Below are positions 45,297 through 53,586 of a DNA stretch of 64,000 nucleotides, one piece after another. Every line of letters starts with the position of its first letter. Positions within the stretch are counted from its first letter, which is position 1. The DNA is from Prosthecobacter algae (GTDB lineage Bacteria; Verrucomicrobiota; Verrucomicrobiia; Verrucomicrobiales; Verrucomicrobiaceae), in NCBI RefSeq assembly GCF_039542385.1, contig NZ_BAABIA010000004.1, positions 434,001-498,000 of the forward strand, in the 5' to 3' direction. A model generated the notes under the pieces. It had not been told where the DNA came from, made no database searches, and worked only from the letters and a program-made list of their open reading frames with translations. The position numbers were made by a program, and so were the translations under genes.

Positions 45297-46367
45297 CTAT
45301 AGCCCCTTCACCTTCTCCCTCACCGCCTCCAGGCTCGTCTGTTTGAGCACGATCTTCCCATCAGGACCGACCAAATAAAACGTCGGAAAATTGCGCAGGT
45401 TAAAAAGCGTCGTGATGGGGCCGGAGGTGGTGCCGTCGGACCAGTTGCGGAAGTTCACCTGGTAGTCGGCATAGGCCTTGCGGGCCTCTTCAGGAAGGTC
45501 CGTGTTGATGCCGAGCACGGTGACCGGTTTCCCCTTCATCTCCGTGACAAATTGGTTCACCATCGGCAGCACGCCGTGGCAGGCATGGCACCAGCCACCC
45601 CAGAAGATCAGCATCACATGCTGGCCGCGATGGTCACTCAGCTTGAAGGACTGGCCGTCCAGGTCCTTGCCCTCGATCTCCGGCACCTGACTGCCCACAG
45701 AAAGATTGCCCATCTCAAAAAGCATCCGTCCCGCCTGCTCGGCGATGGGGAAACCCTGGATGGTCACCTGCCCATGACTCGCCACGATTTCTTGAAAGCA
45801 GTCCATCGCCCGGCTCTTCGCGGCTTCCGCCTCCGTGGGAGAAAGCGCGGCCTCAAAGCGGCGAAAATACTGCATCCCCAGCGCGTGCAGCGCAGCGGCC
45901 TTTTCCTCCGCATGCGGATTCTTCTCCCGGATCGCCTGCAAAACGGGCTCCACCTGCTCCAGGGGCCGGAACTCCAGCGCCTTCACCGCCGGTGCAATGC
46001 CCGGTTTCATCGCCAGACTGCCCGCCAGCATCTGCAGGGCCTTTTCAGATTCTGGAAACGCCGCCGCCTGGGTGATCAGCCAGGAAACCCCCGTCACACT
46101 CCCCGCATCGTCCGGGTGGCTTTCCACGATCTGCATCACCCGCGTGGCATAGGGGCCCGCGCTCGGGATGGTGCCCCGGTACCGCGCCTTTTCCTCCTCG
46201 GTCGTCGCCGCGATGATCTTCTGCGTATTCGCCCGCACATTCGTTTCGTATTCGTCGATCACCCCCCGGATCTGCTCATGCACCGGACCCGCGACACGCG
46301 CCGTTTCACCCTGCATCGCAGGGACCCATAGCAAACCGGACAGAAGAAAGAGAACAAAATGCTTCAT
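45297..46367 (-). CDS. TlpA-like thioredoxin-domain protein, exported
   Basis: 356 residues. A signal peptide (FVLFLLSGLLWVPAM) leads to a long helical region, then a TlpA-type thioredoxin domain in which the redox pair is Cys260-His-Ala-Cys263 (FWGGWCHACHGV). The domain is complete (the cis-Pro region NLRNFPTFYLVG is visible). These periplasmic reductants serve c-type cytochrome biogenesis or disulfide reduction. The long N-terminal helical extension is common in this phylum. Downstream of its own promoter (see the -10 at 46429), it diverges from mnmA. Confidence 0.85.
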   Translation of the reverse strand: MKHFVLFLLSGLLWVPAMQGETARVAGPVHEQIRGVIDEYETNVRANTQKIIAATTEEEKARYRGTIPSAGPYATRVMQIVESHPDDAGSVTGVSWLITQAAAFPESEKALQMLAGSLAMKPGIAPAVKALEFRPLEQVEPVLQAIREKNPHAEEKAAALHALGMQYFRRFEAALSPTEAEAAKSRAMDCFQEIVASHGQVTIQGFPIAEQAGRMLFEMGNLSVGSQVPEIEGKDLDGQSFKLSDHRGQHVMLIFWGGWCHACHGVLPMVNQFVTEMKGKPVTVLGINTDLPEEARKAYADYQVNFRNWSDGTTSGPITTLFNLRNFPTFYLVGPDGKIVLKQTSLEAVREKVKGL

Positions 46368-46428
46368 AAAAGGCAGTCTTCATGCACCCCAGCACCAGGG
46401 CAGGGAACAAGAAACCTAAGTTATGGTA

Positions 46429-46434
46429 ATTATA
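46429..46434 (-). promoter_or_regulatory. Perfect -10 element upstream of the thioredoxin gene
   Basis: The minus strand reads TATAAT at 46434-46429, a perfect -10 hexamer about 62 bp upstream of the start codon. The -35 is not well matched. The plus strand in the same AT-rich patch reads TATAAA, so direction is not certain. Confidence 0.35.
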
Positions 46435-46553
46435 AATCTTTGCAAACAAGAAGTGATCTCCCCCAGTCACACCCACCACCCGTTTGGCACCGCCATTTCT
46501 CCAAACCTCATTTTGAGAATTGAGGCCCGCCCCAGCCTATGCGATGGGCAAAG

Positions 46554-47630
46554 ATGAAGATTTTGGCAGCCATGTCGGGAGGTGTGGACAGCAGCGTCGC
46601 CACGGCACTGCTCGTCCAGCAGGGGCATGAGGTGGTCGGGGCCTACATGAAAAACTGGATCAATGAAGAAAACATCGTTGGGCATTGCCCATGGGAAGAA
46701 GACATCGTGGATGCACGTGCTGTGGCGGATCAACTCGGCATTGAGTTCCATGTCGTGAATCTCATGCGTGAATATCGCGAGCGCGTGGTCAAATACCTTC
46801 TAGAAGGTTACCAGGATGGCATCACGCCAAATCCTGATGTGATGTGTAATCGCGAGATGAAATTTGGTGTTTTGTGGGACTGGGCGAAAGAGCGCGGATT
46901 TGATGCCATCGCCACCGGCCACTATGCCCAGAAAGGCGAAGATGGGCTGTCCATCCTGCGTGGGGCCGACCCTAACAAAGACCAAACCTATTTCCTGGCC
47001 ATGATGAAACCGGAGCAGGTTCGAATTGCCCGTTTTCCCATCGGCCATCTGCTGAAGCCCGAACTCCGCGAAGAAGCCCGCAAGCTCGGGCTGAAGACCG
47101 CCGATAAAAAAGATAGCCAAGGCATCTGCTTCATCGGCGAGGTGAAGATGGAGGACTTCCTGCGCACCTTTGTGGACGATAAACCCGGCCCCATCGTCAA
47201 TCTAGATGGCAAGGTGCTCGGAGAACATCGCGGTCTGCATCTCTACACCCTCGGTCAGCGCAAAGGCATCGGCGTGGCGAGTAACCTCTACAAACAAGCT
47301 TATGTCGTGGTCGCCAAACGCCATGAGAAGAATGAACTCGTCATCGCCATCGAGCGTCCGGATACTCCGCTCCTCTGGGCGCGCAAATGCACCCTCACTG
47401 GCCTTTCCACCACCGGCCTGCCTTTCGATGCCCCCCGCCTCCTCCAGGCCCAGCCGCGCTACCGCTGCCCAGCAGGCGATGCCGAATTCCGCCCCCTCGG
47501 CGATGGCCGGGCAGAGCTCGTCTATGCCCAGCCTCAGCGCGCCCTCACCCCCGGCCAGATCTGCGCCCTCTATGAAAAGGATCGTTTGTTAGGCGGTGCG
47601 GTGTTCGAGCACATCGAGTACGAGTCCTAA
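46554..47630 (+). CDS. mnmA: tRNA-specific 2-thiouridylase MnmA
   Basis: 358 residues from ATG 46554 ([14 protein letters not shown]; an upstream ATG at 46539 adds five residues). It thiolates U34 of tRNA (Lys, Glu, Gln). The PP-loop [11 protein letters not shown] is at 6-16; the catalytic cysteines are Cys98 (NPDVMCNRE) and Cys192 (DSQGICFIG). The C-terminal barrel ([12 protein letters not shown]) is present. It acts on the same wobble base as MnmE, also encoded in this window. TTGTTAGGC occurs at 47586-47594, near the end of the gene. Confidence 0.96.
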   Translation: MKILAAMSGGVDSSVATALLVQQGHEVVGAYMKNWINEENIVGHCPWEEDIVDARAVADQLGIEFHVVNLMREYRERVVKYLLEGYQDGITPNPDVMCNREMKFGVLWDWAKERGFDAIATGHYAQKGEDGLSILRGADPNKDQTYFLAMMKPEQVRIARFPIGHLLKPELREEARKLGLKTADKKDSQGICFIGEVKMEDFLRTFVDDKPGPIVNLDGKVLGEHRGLHLYTLGQRKGIGVASNLYKQAYVVVAKRHEKNELVIAIERPDTPLLWARKCTLTGLSTTGLPFDAPRLLQAQPRYRCPAGDAEFRPLGDGRAELVYAQPQRALTPGQICALYEKDRLLGGAVFEHIEYES

Positions 47631-47642
47631 CGAAGGCGCAAG

Positions 47643-47971
47643 GTAGCCCGCACAGTCCCCTGTGCGGTCTTGCGGCGTAGCCGCCACTCCAGTCAATGAA
47701 GGTGACGAACCAACACATCTTCCTCCATTCAAAACGCTTGGTGATTCAAAGTAGCCCGCACAGTCTCTTGTGCGGTCAGTCCTCTTGCGGCGCAGCCGCC
47801 CGAGGGGAGCGCGGAGATTCGCTTCGCGGCTTCGCACTTCTCCGCAAGCCGAAAAATGAGGCGGCGCAGCCGCCACTCCATTCAATGAGGGTAACGAACC
47901 AACACACCTTCCTCCATTCAAAACGCTTGGCGAGTCAGGCTCAAGGTAGCCCGCACAGTCCCTGTGCGGTC
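47643..47971. repeat. Three palindromic hairpin repeats downstream of mnmA
   Basis: Copies at 47643-47669, 47751-47777 and 47946-47971 all begin GTAGCCCGCACAGTC and end TGTGCGGTC. The first folds as CCGCACAG-TCCC-CTGTGCGG, a perfect 8-bp stem, and the last as the same stem with a 3-nt loop. The middle copy has 7 bp with a wider loop. The inverse copy at 20503-20529 belongs to the same family. They could terminate transcription or serve as a REP-like element. There is no T-run after any stem. Confidence 0.7.
47672..47938. repeat. Direct repeat pair between the hairpins
   Basis: Two copies of about 77 bp at 47672-47748 and 47861-47938 share GCGGCGTAGCCGCCACTCCA (T or C at one place), then a GAACCAACACA core, TTCCTCCATTCAAAACGC and TTGG. 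Each copy begins with a GCGGCG-AGCCGCC palindrome, of which a third isolated piece lies at 47787-47800. No gene is seen in 47631-48054. Confidence 0.65.
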
Positions 47972-48054
47972 AGCAGCCTCGAACGCCCCAAACTCCCACC
48001 CTTTCCACCTATTCAGTCTGGCAAAAGAGAAACGGCCAAAGCCCGCCGCTCCCC

Positions 48055-49713
48055 TCACTCCCCACCCCGCGAGACCAGGAAATCCACGATGGTCTCCGCC
48101 AGCGTGCTGCTGATCCCCGGCACCTTCGCGATCTCCTCCGGCGTCGCCTTGCGCAGCCGCGCCACCGAGCCAAATTTCTTCAGCAGCGTCGCTTTGCGGG
48201 CTTGACTCACCCCTGGGCAATCATCCAGCAGGCTTTCCTCCACCCGTTTGCCTAACAAAAGTTGGTGATATCCGTTGGCCCATCGGTGGGCCTCGTCACG
48301 GATGCGCTGCAGCAACTTCAGCGCCCCCATCTCATGCGGCAGTACCAGCGGGTCCGGCTCATGCGGCCGGTAGATTTCTTCGCGCTCTTTCGCCAGGCCG
48401 ATGATGGGCAGGTCAGAAAGGCCCAGCCGCTGCAGCTCCTTCATGGCCATGCCCAGTTGGCCCTTGCCACCGTCCACGATGACGAGGTCCGGTAGCCGGA
48501 CAAACTTCTTCTTTTTCTCAGGCGGCAGCTCCGGCAGCTTCGCAGATTCCAGCCTGCGCATCATCTCCAGCGGCGTTTCCTGGGAGTAGTCCGCCTCCTC
48601 GCCCATCACCTCCCGGCCTTCCAGCAGGATGCGGGAGAACCGGCGGCGGATCACCTCCGCCATGCTGATGAAGTCATTCTGCCCCGTCACCGCCCGGATG
48701 CGGTAGCGGCGGTAGTTGGCATTGTCCGGCGTACCATCCTTGAAGCGCACCATGCTGGCCACGCAGTGCGCCGTGCCGATGTTCGCAATGTCAAAGCACT
48801 CCATCACCAGCGGCGGTTTGCCCAGGCCCAGGGCCTCCTGCAGCTCCTTCACATCCGCCATCGGGTCCAGGGTGGAGATCACCTTCGCCCGCGCCCCGCG
48901 CTGGAAGCTGCGTGTCGGGCTCAGCGTCTTCTTCAGGTCCTCCACCATGTCCCGCAGTTCAGCCGCCTTTTCAAAGTCCAGCTTCATTGCCGCCTTCTGC
49001 ATCTCCTCCTCCAGCAGGGATACTAGGTCCTTCGTCCCTTTCCCGTCGAGGAAGGAACACGCCTGCTCCATGCGCTGCCGGTACTCTTCCACGCTCACCC
49101 GCCCGATGCACGGCGCGCAGCAGTTCTTGATGATGTCGTTGGAGCAATGCTTGTAGTCCTGCTCATCCGGGCGGATGGGCCGGCAGACCCGCAGACCAAA
49201 CTTCTTGTTAAGCCAGTTCAGCGTCGTGCGCAGCGCGCCCGAATGGGCAAACGGCCCAAAGTAGCGCGCCCCGTCATCCCGCTTCATTCGCGTCAGGGTG
49301 AATTTGGGGAAGTCGTCCTGCAGATTTACCCGCACCATCAGGAAGCGCTTGTCATCGCGGAAGCTGATGTTGTACTTCGGCCGGAATTCCTTGATCAGCT
49401 TCCCCTCCAGCAGCAGCGACTCCGGCTCATTGCGCACCTCATGGATGTCGAAATCCCAGATGCTGGCGATCAGCGCCCGCGTCTTCCGGTCCACCAGCTT
49501 GGATCGCGCCGGGGTAAAGTAGTTCGACAGCCGCTTCCGCAGGTCCCGCGCCTTCCCCACATAGATCACGCTGTTCAGCCGGTCCCGCATCACATACACC
49601 CCCGGCGTGTGGGGCACATCACGCAGTTTCGCCATCAGGTCAGGTTTGGATCGGGGGTCGGGCACAGCGGGCAGAATTGTCTCCAAAATGGAACGTTTTC
49701 TCTCCCCATGCAA
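48055..49713 (-). CDS. uvrC: Excinuclease ABC subunit C
   Basis: 552 residues as given; an internal ATG at 49635 would remove 26 N-terminal residues and may be the true start. UvrC makes both incisions in nucleotide excision repair. Domains in order: GIY-YIG nuclease (HTPGVYVMRD, VIYVGKARDLRKRL), a UVR helical motif (KAAMKLDFEKAAELRD), an RNase H-like domain (DLVIVDGGKGQLGMAM) and helix-hairpin-helix units (DCPGVSQARKATLLKKFGS and VPGISSTLAETI). All parts look intact. TTTTGTTAGGC (minus strand) occurs in the gene. Confidence 0.95.
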   Translation of the reverse strand: MHGERKRSILETILPAVPDPRSKPDLMAKLRDVPHTPGVYVMRDRLNSVIYVGKARDLRKRLSNYFTPARSKLVDRKTRALIASIWDFDIHEVRNEPESLLLEGKLIKEFRPKYNISFRDDKRFLMVRVNLQDDFPKFTLTRMKRDDGARYFGPFAHSGALRTTLNWLNKKFGLRVCRPIRPDEQDYKHCSNDIIKNCCAPCIGRVSVEEYRQRMEQACSFLDGKGTKDLVSLLEEEMQKAAMKLDFEKAAELRDMVEDLKKTLSPTRSFQRGARAKVISTLDPMADVKELQEALGLGKPPLVMECFDIANIGTAHCVASMVRFKDGTPDNANYRRYRIRAVTGQNDFISMAEVIRRRFSRILLEGREVMGEEADYSQETPLEMMRRLESAKLPELPPEKKKKFVRLPDLVIVDGGKGQLGMAMKELQRLGLSDLPIIGLAKEREEIYRPHEPDPLVLPHEMGALKLLQRIRDEAHRWANGYHQLLLGKRVEESLLDDCPGVSQARKATLLKKFGSVARLRKATPEEIAKVPGISSTLAETIVDFLVSRGGE

Positions 49714-50037
49714 GACGCCCCCAAAGTGAGGCGGGCACTCTTGCCTGCCCCTCTGACCGCTAGCCCCCTGAAGCGCGTGCGTCTCGCCTATCGTTTTCCG
49801 CTTCTCGCGGGGAACCGTCCCCTAACTTCCTTTGCTCATCCCTTTTCCCCACATCGAACAACCTCCTGCAAAAATTTTCCCGAATGGCGGAGAGGATTGG
49901 AGAATGCCCTTCGGTCAGATTTTCCTTGGTAATCAAGGGCTTACGCCAGTGACATCGCGCCTTAGTGTGCCGCTTTGGTGTGACATTTGCAAGAGCTAAT
50001 CATGTGGCTTCGTTTCGCTTTCGCCGTATGCTGAGCG
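49714..50037. other. Intergenic region before the mobile island
   Basis: No gene, repeat or clear structure was recognised in these 324 bp. It separates uvrC (minus) from the first small gene of the AT-richer island, and base composition already shifts toward A and T near 49920. Confidence 0.4.
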
Positions 50038-50259
50038 ATGACTCCCAAACAAATCACAGACATCTACATTTCCAATCGAGCCAGCATGTCCGTTGCTGAG
50101 GCGGCACAGGTAACCTTGCTACAATGCCGACTCACACCATCTTCGCTGGTGGACCTTTTTGGCGCGGGGATACTCGATAGCAATGAACACATGGGGACCA
50201 TGCAAACGCATCGCAACGAGCTTCTGAGCTACTTCACTGATCTGGTAAATAAGGCGTGA
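50038..50259 (+). CDS. Small hypothetical protein
   Basis: 73 residues from ATG 50038. Mainly helical with MTPKQITDIYISNRA and HRNELLSYFTDLVNKA; no motif recognised. It stands alone at the left end of the island (a gap of about 320 bp to uvrC). It is a moderate call, supported by its start and by the compact length with no in-frame alternative. Confidence 0.4.
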   Translation: MTPKQITDIYISNRASMSVAEAAQVTLLQCRLTPSSLVDLFGAGILDSNEHMGTMQTHRNELLSYFTDLVNKA

Positions 50260-50297
50260 TGACACACTGCCACAGTTAATTGCCACTCTTTTGAGGC

Positions 50298-50903
50298 TCA
50301 TTCACGGAGAGGCGCAAGCTTTGGCTTGAACTGCGACGTGTTCAATACGAACGGCTTTTGCAGCGTGGCGGCTTCTTTTTGAGCCTTTGCGTTTTCGTCC
50401 AACTGGAATCGCTTCTCCTTGATGATGCCGCCCATCTTTTTGAGCAGTTCAACGATGCCTTGCTGTTTCTTCATCCGAACCAGAACCTCATGGTTCACTT
50501 CGGGGTCTGGCATGAGTGGTTTCCCTCCCGGCCCGCTGTGTTCAAATTGCTGTGGTCTAGCGAAGTCTTCGGGGTGACGGCGCTCCAGCATCCATGCTGC
50601 GGCACGCCAGTCACGCTTTGCCGCTTCGCAGATTGAGGAAACATGCACCTGCATGGCGACGGCTTGCGAGCGCCGGAGTAGCTGGCAAAACTGGCGATAT
50701 TCCGGCGGGGCACTTTCGTTCTCTCCCCGCTTCTGCCAGTGGTTGAGTGTGTCGTATGACATGCCCGCCATCGCGGCGGCCTGTTTAAGTGGCATTCCCA
50801 GCTCAATAGCTTTCAATAGCGCAGCTTGCCGCGTGGGGTTCAACAGCGTAGGTCTGCCTGGCTTTTTGGCTGGCTTCTTGGGGATGTAAACAGGCTGGGG
50901 CAT
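50298..50903 (-). CDS. Phage terminase small-subunit-like / helix-turn-helix protein
   Basis: 201 residues from the ATG at 50903. The N-terminal KKPGRPTLLNPTRQAAL, then PLKQAAAMAGMSYDTLNHW gives a helix-turn-helix, followed by WRAAAWMLERRHPEDFARP, a block typical of small-terminase and phBC6A51-type proteins. Such proteins begin DNA packaging in phages. No large terminase, portal or capsid gene is next to it, so it is either a remnant or a gene with another role. It faces the zinc-ribbon gene at 51109 with divergent starts. Confidence 0.6.
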   Translation of the reverse strand: MPQPVYIPKKPAKKPGRPTLLNPTRQAALLKAIELGMPLKQAAAMAGMSYDTLNHWQKRGENESAPPEYRQFCQLLRRSQAVAMQVHVSSICEAAKRDWRAAAWMLERRHPEDFARPQQFEHSGPGGKPLMPDPEVNHEVLVRMKKQQGIVELLKKMGGIIKEKRFQLDENAKAQKEAATLQKPFVLNTSQFKPKLAPLRE

Positions 50904-51108
50904 GAGGATATTAAAAATCTGCCCGGAACTATTATGCTTCAAAGCCAAGCCAACCAATGCACGTATAGAATAGCCTTTGTCACCAAATGACTCAACTCCT
51001 CAAGGGGTTGAAAAACGATGGTGAAAGTCGCGAGGAAAAAAATTAATCGGTTGCGACGCTATTCATTAGCTTGCTATAAAATCTTTTTGAGCCTTGTTTG
51101 ATCAAAAT

Positions 51109-51348
51109 ATGGGATACAGCGATAAACTTGAAGTCACGATCTCATGCGATGATTGCGGGGTCACTGAGGAGAACTCTGCAAAAGATTACGGCGGTGGATA
51201 TGGCGGGCCAGCATGGGAGCATTTAGACAGCTTTTCTGATTTTACGGTGGTTGCCACGCATGATGAAAGAAGAGGACCAGATATTAAATCTGCCACCTGC
51301 AAGAAGTGCTGTAAGCCTGCAAAGATCCAAAAGAAGTATTCTCAGTGA
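51109..51348 (+). CDS. Small zinc-ribbon-like protein
   Basis: 79 residues from ATG 51109 (MGYSDKLEV); a TTG at 51094 would add five. Two Cys pairs, SCDDCG and CKKCCK, frame a middle rich in Gly and Tyr, the spacing of a zinc-binding ribbon. Role unknown. It is in the AT-rich island between the small-terminase-like gene and the larger hypothetical, and may be a regulator. Confidence 0.5.
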   Translation: MGYSDKLEVTISCDDCGVTEENSAKDYGGGYGGPAWEHLDSFSDFTVVATHDERRGPDIKSATCKKCCKPAKIQKKYSQ

Positions 51349-51468
51349 GAGCCAGAAGCCTTCTGCTCCGTTGTTTTGGAAGGCAAAATTTGCCTTATAT
51401 TTTTACTAAGATATGATCCAGTTTGGCAAAAAGAGGTTTTTCAATGACTGCCTTTTGATCTCTTAAAA

Positions 51469-52458
51469 TTACTTCTCCTCATGATTCTCTATATCAGCAT
51501 TCATTGAGCCGGTTTTAATCAACCGAACTGTCTCGCCTTCAACCAGGATGAGGTCCGGTTGGTCTGCTCGATTAAAGTCATAGTATCGCGCACCTTTAAT
51601 TGTCGCCGTCTCGGTTTTAAATGAATAGCATTCATTTAAAACGAAGCCGTATCTTGCGAACCCGCTGTTGAAGAGGCCATCCGAACTTCGTGGGTATTTT
51701 TCATATCTCTCAAGATTGTATTCAGACTTTAAAATCTTGATGAACGCCTTTTCAGCATCGGCAGCAAGTTGAGCAGGTGGTAAAGGATGTATTTCATAAT
51801 TCAGGTCTGCCTCATTCAGGTCTTCTATACCCATTGACACTATTTGCATATCTTCGACATTGAACATGAAGATCATCAATTCGTCTGTTAAGCGAGCCGT
51901 TGGAGTGATCTGGGTCTCATTGCCCAAGATGCGGCTCCTATTTTCATGCGCTGTTCTAAACAAACGAGAAAAACTGTCATTTCTGCGCGAAAGCCCCACG
52001 TAGTGGAGGTCAACCGTTGTGAATTTCCGATAATTTTCAAGTCCTTCTACCTCCAGAATACCTTGCGCATAAAACGTAAACAGCCTGTCAGGCGTGAGCC
52101 AATGAACAACTTTGCATTCTTCTAGATTTTTTCCCTCTTCGGCCTTGCGGATACGAATCATCTTTGGGCCAATCTCTGCAAGCAGGGAGTCTGATGATGC
52201 TTTTTGGATAAACTGCTCCATGGGCAAACGAACGTTTTTGATGGAGTCAGAACCACATATCAGGTCAAAGGTGATACATCCTTCGGCCTCATTTAAAATG
52301 TACTTTTCAAACTTAACCTCCACCCTCTGGCCAATCATATAAAGCTTGCTTTCGTTATGCAAGGCGTGCACGTCTGGGTCATCCTTTAACCACTCGCATT
52401 CCTGATTTGAAAGCGGAGAAAATGCTAGAGACAATGTGTGAATAGCTACTTTTTGCAT
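51469..52458 (-). CDS. Hypothetical island protein
   Basis: 329 residues from the ATG at 52458 (MQKVAIHTLSLAF); longer starts run into the recombinase remnant and are less likely. No known family is recognised. The block FTTVDLHYVGLSRRNDSFSR, a downstream AHENRSRIL and the late AEKAFIKILKSEYNLERYEK look like a catalytic-type core, slightly reminiscent of GIY-YIG nucleases in the YVG and Arg arrangement, but this is weak. Base use is AT-rich, unlike the chromosome around it, so it is likely a cargo gene. Confidence refers to existence rather than function. Confidence 0.55.
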   Translation of the reverse strand: MQKVAIHTLSLAFSPLSNQECEWLKDDPDVHALHNESKLYMIGQRVEVKFEKYILNEAEGCITFDLICGSDSIKNVRLPMEQFIQKASSDSLLAEIGPKMIRIRKAEEGKNLEECKVVHWLTPDRLFTFYAQGILEVEGLENYRKFTTVDLHYVGLSRRNDSFSRLFRTAHENRSRILGNETQITPTARLTDELMIFMFNVEDMQIVSMGIEDLNEADLNYEIHPLPPAQLAADAEKAFIKILKSEYNLERYEKYPRSSDGLFNSGFARYGFVLNECYSFKTETATIKGARYYDFNRADQPDLILVEGETVRLIKTGSMNADIENHEEK

Positions 52459-52462
52459 AAAA

Positions 52463-53113
52463 TTATAGAGGAGTGTCGATTCGTTTGAGTAAACGGTAAA
52501 CGGAAGTGCTGTGCCATTGTTTGCCCTGTGGTGTTGCGATTTTGGACGCATTTAAAGCTGTGGCTATATCGCGAACGGTTTTGATGCCCTGCAATTTGAA
52601 GGCTTCAATTGTTGCCTTCAAGTCGGATGCGGTTTGCATGGCTTTGGTATGATTCTCCTTGCCCAGTTTCGCACCATGCTTTGCTAAAATCACTCCTCTT
52701 GCCTTGGCGCTTGAGAGAGCTGCTTTGGTGCGAGATTAGATGGCACGGGCTTCTTCTTCCGCGACGGCGGCGAGGATTTGCACCGTGAGCCGGTTGGCTG
52801 GCGGGTTGTCAACTGCCAAAAACTCAGTGCGGTACTCCATCAGGCCGGAAATGAAGTGAAGATTGCGGGCTAGCCTGTCCAGCTTGGCAATCACGAGCGT
52901 TGCCTTCTGCTTTTTGCAAAGAGCGAGAGCGGCGTTTAACTGAGGGCGATTCTTGCGCTTGCCGCTCTCCACTTCCACAAACTTGCCAACGAGGTTCCAC
53001 TTGCCGCCATTCAGATAGGCTTCCACGGCTGCCTTCTGTGCTTCCAGTCCAAGACCGCTCTCGCCCTGCTTGGCTGTCGAAACCCGATAATATGCCACAA
53101 ATTTGCCGTCCAT
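52463..53113 (-). pseudogene. Disrupted serine recombinase (resolvase)
   Basis: Reading from 53113, MDGKFVAYYRVSTAKQ shows the catalytic motif with Ser12, and KLDRLARN and VAEEEARAI follow as in the resolvase catalytic domain. Codon 126 is TAA (52736-52738) where the family has Ser (AI-S-x-RTKAAL); the sequence after it continues in the same frame with a normal resolvase C-terminal helix-turn-helix (TVRDIATALNASKIATPQGK) to 52463. A single TCA to TAA change would explain it. The protein would be truncated, so the island can no longer be excised by it. Nonsense suppression is not supported. Confidence 0.8.
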
Positions 53114-53586
53114 GTTCACATATATACGAGCGTTTATGCATGCCCTGATCCCCCAAACCCCCGTTTTGCTTTCTTGCATCGGTGGGGGCTTTCCTTGATA
53201 ATAGAGAAGACCTGTCGGCCAACCTTCCTCTGACCGGGTTTTTGCCATGTTCATGCCTGCCCTTTTTCTCTTTCGATCCGTCCGCCCCATGGGGAGGATG
53301 TGGGGAAGGGATGGGGATTTTCATCCCCATCGCAAGGCGTTCGTTTTCAACCGTTTAACCCCGAAAATCCCCAAATGGGGAGAAAAACGCATTCTTCCCC
53401 ATCCCCACGTTCAGCGGGGGATCTTCCCAGGAGCGTTGAGGGCTGTGGCCCGGGTGCCTGCTCAGCCAGCCTCTCGCGCCGTGGCCGCCGATGGCATTCA
53501 CTCACGGTTGATTGAGTGCCGGGCCTGTTTTTAGACGTATCCTCCTTACCCCAACCGCTTTCGTTTCTTTCCTTCCATTTGCGACC
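53114..53586. other. Gene-free region with a dispersed repeat
   Basis: No gene was recognised; the frames across it are stop-poor but repetitive. It holds the repeat at 53311-53410. A GGGGAATG-type G-run and CGCC tracts recur near 53290-53320. The molybdoenzyme starts at 53587, so its leader lies here. Confidence 0.4.
53311..53410 (+). repeat. Dispersed element, copy 2 (plus orientation)
   Basis: Plus-strand copy of the element at 19326-19407: ATCCCCATC at one end, AATCCCCAAATGGGGA plus an A-run in the core and CCCCATCCCCA at the other. The copies differ at many positions in the spacer. The same words CTCAGCCA follow within about 60 bp in both places, suggesting a larger shared unit. Confidence 0.5.

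Noticed and set aside
47643-47971. Repeats as a CRISPR array
   Set aside because: Copies are few, spacing is irregular and the intervening segments repeat each other, so they are not spacers.
53114-53290. Longer N-terminus for the recombinase remnant from 53290
   Set aside because: The first 59 residues are low in family resemblance; the normal start MDGKFVAYYRVS lies at 53113.
53512-53586. Upstream extension of the YdeP-type gene
   Set aside because: The extra 25 residues do not look like family sequence; the start at 53587 gives the typical length of about 759.
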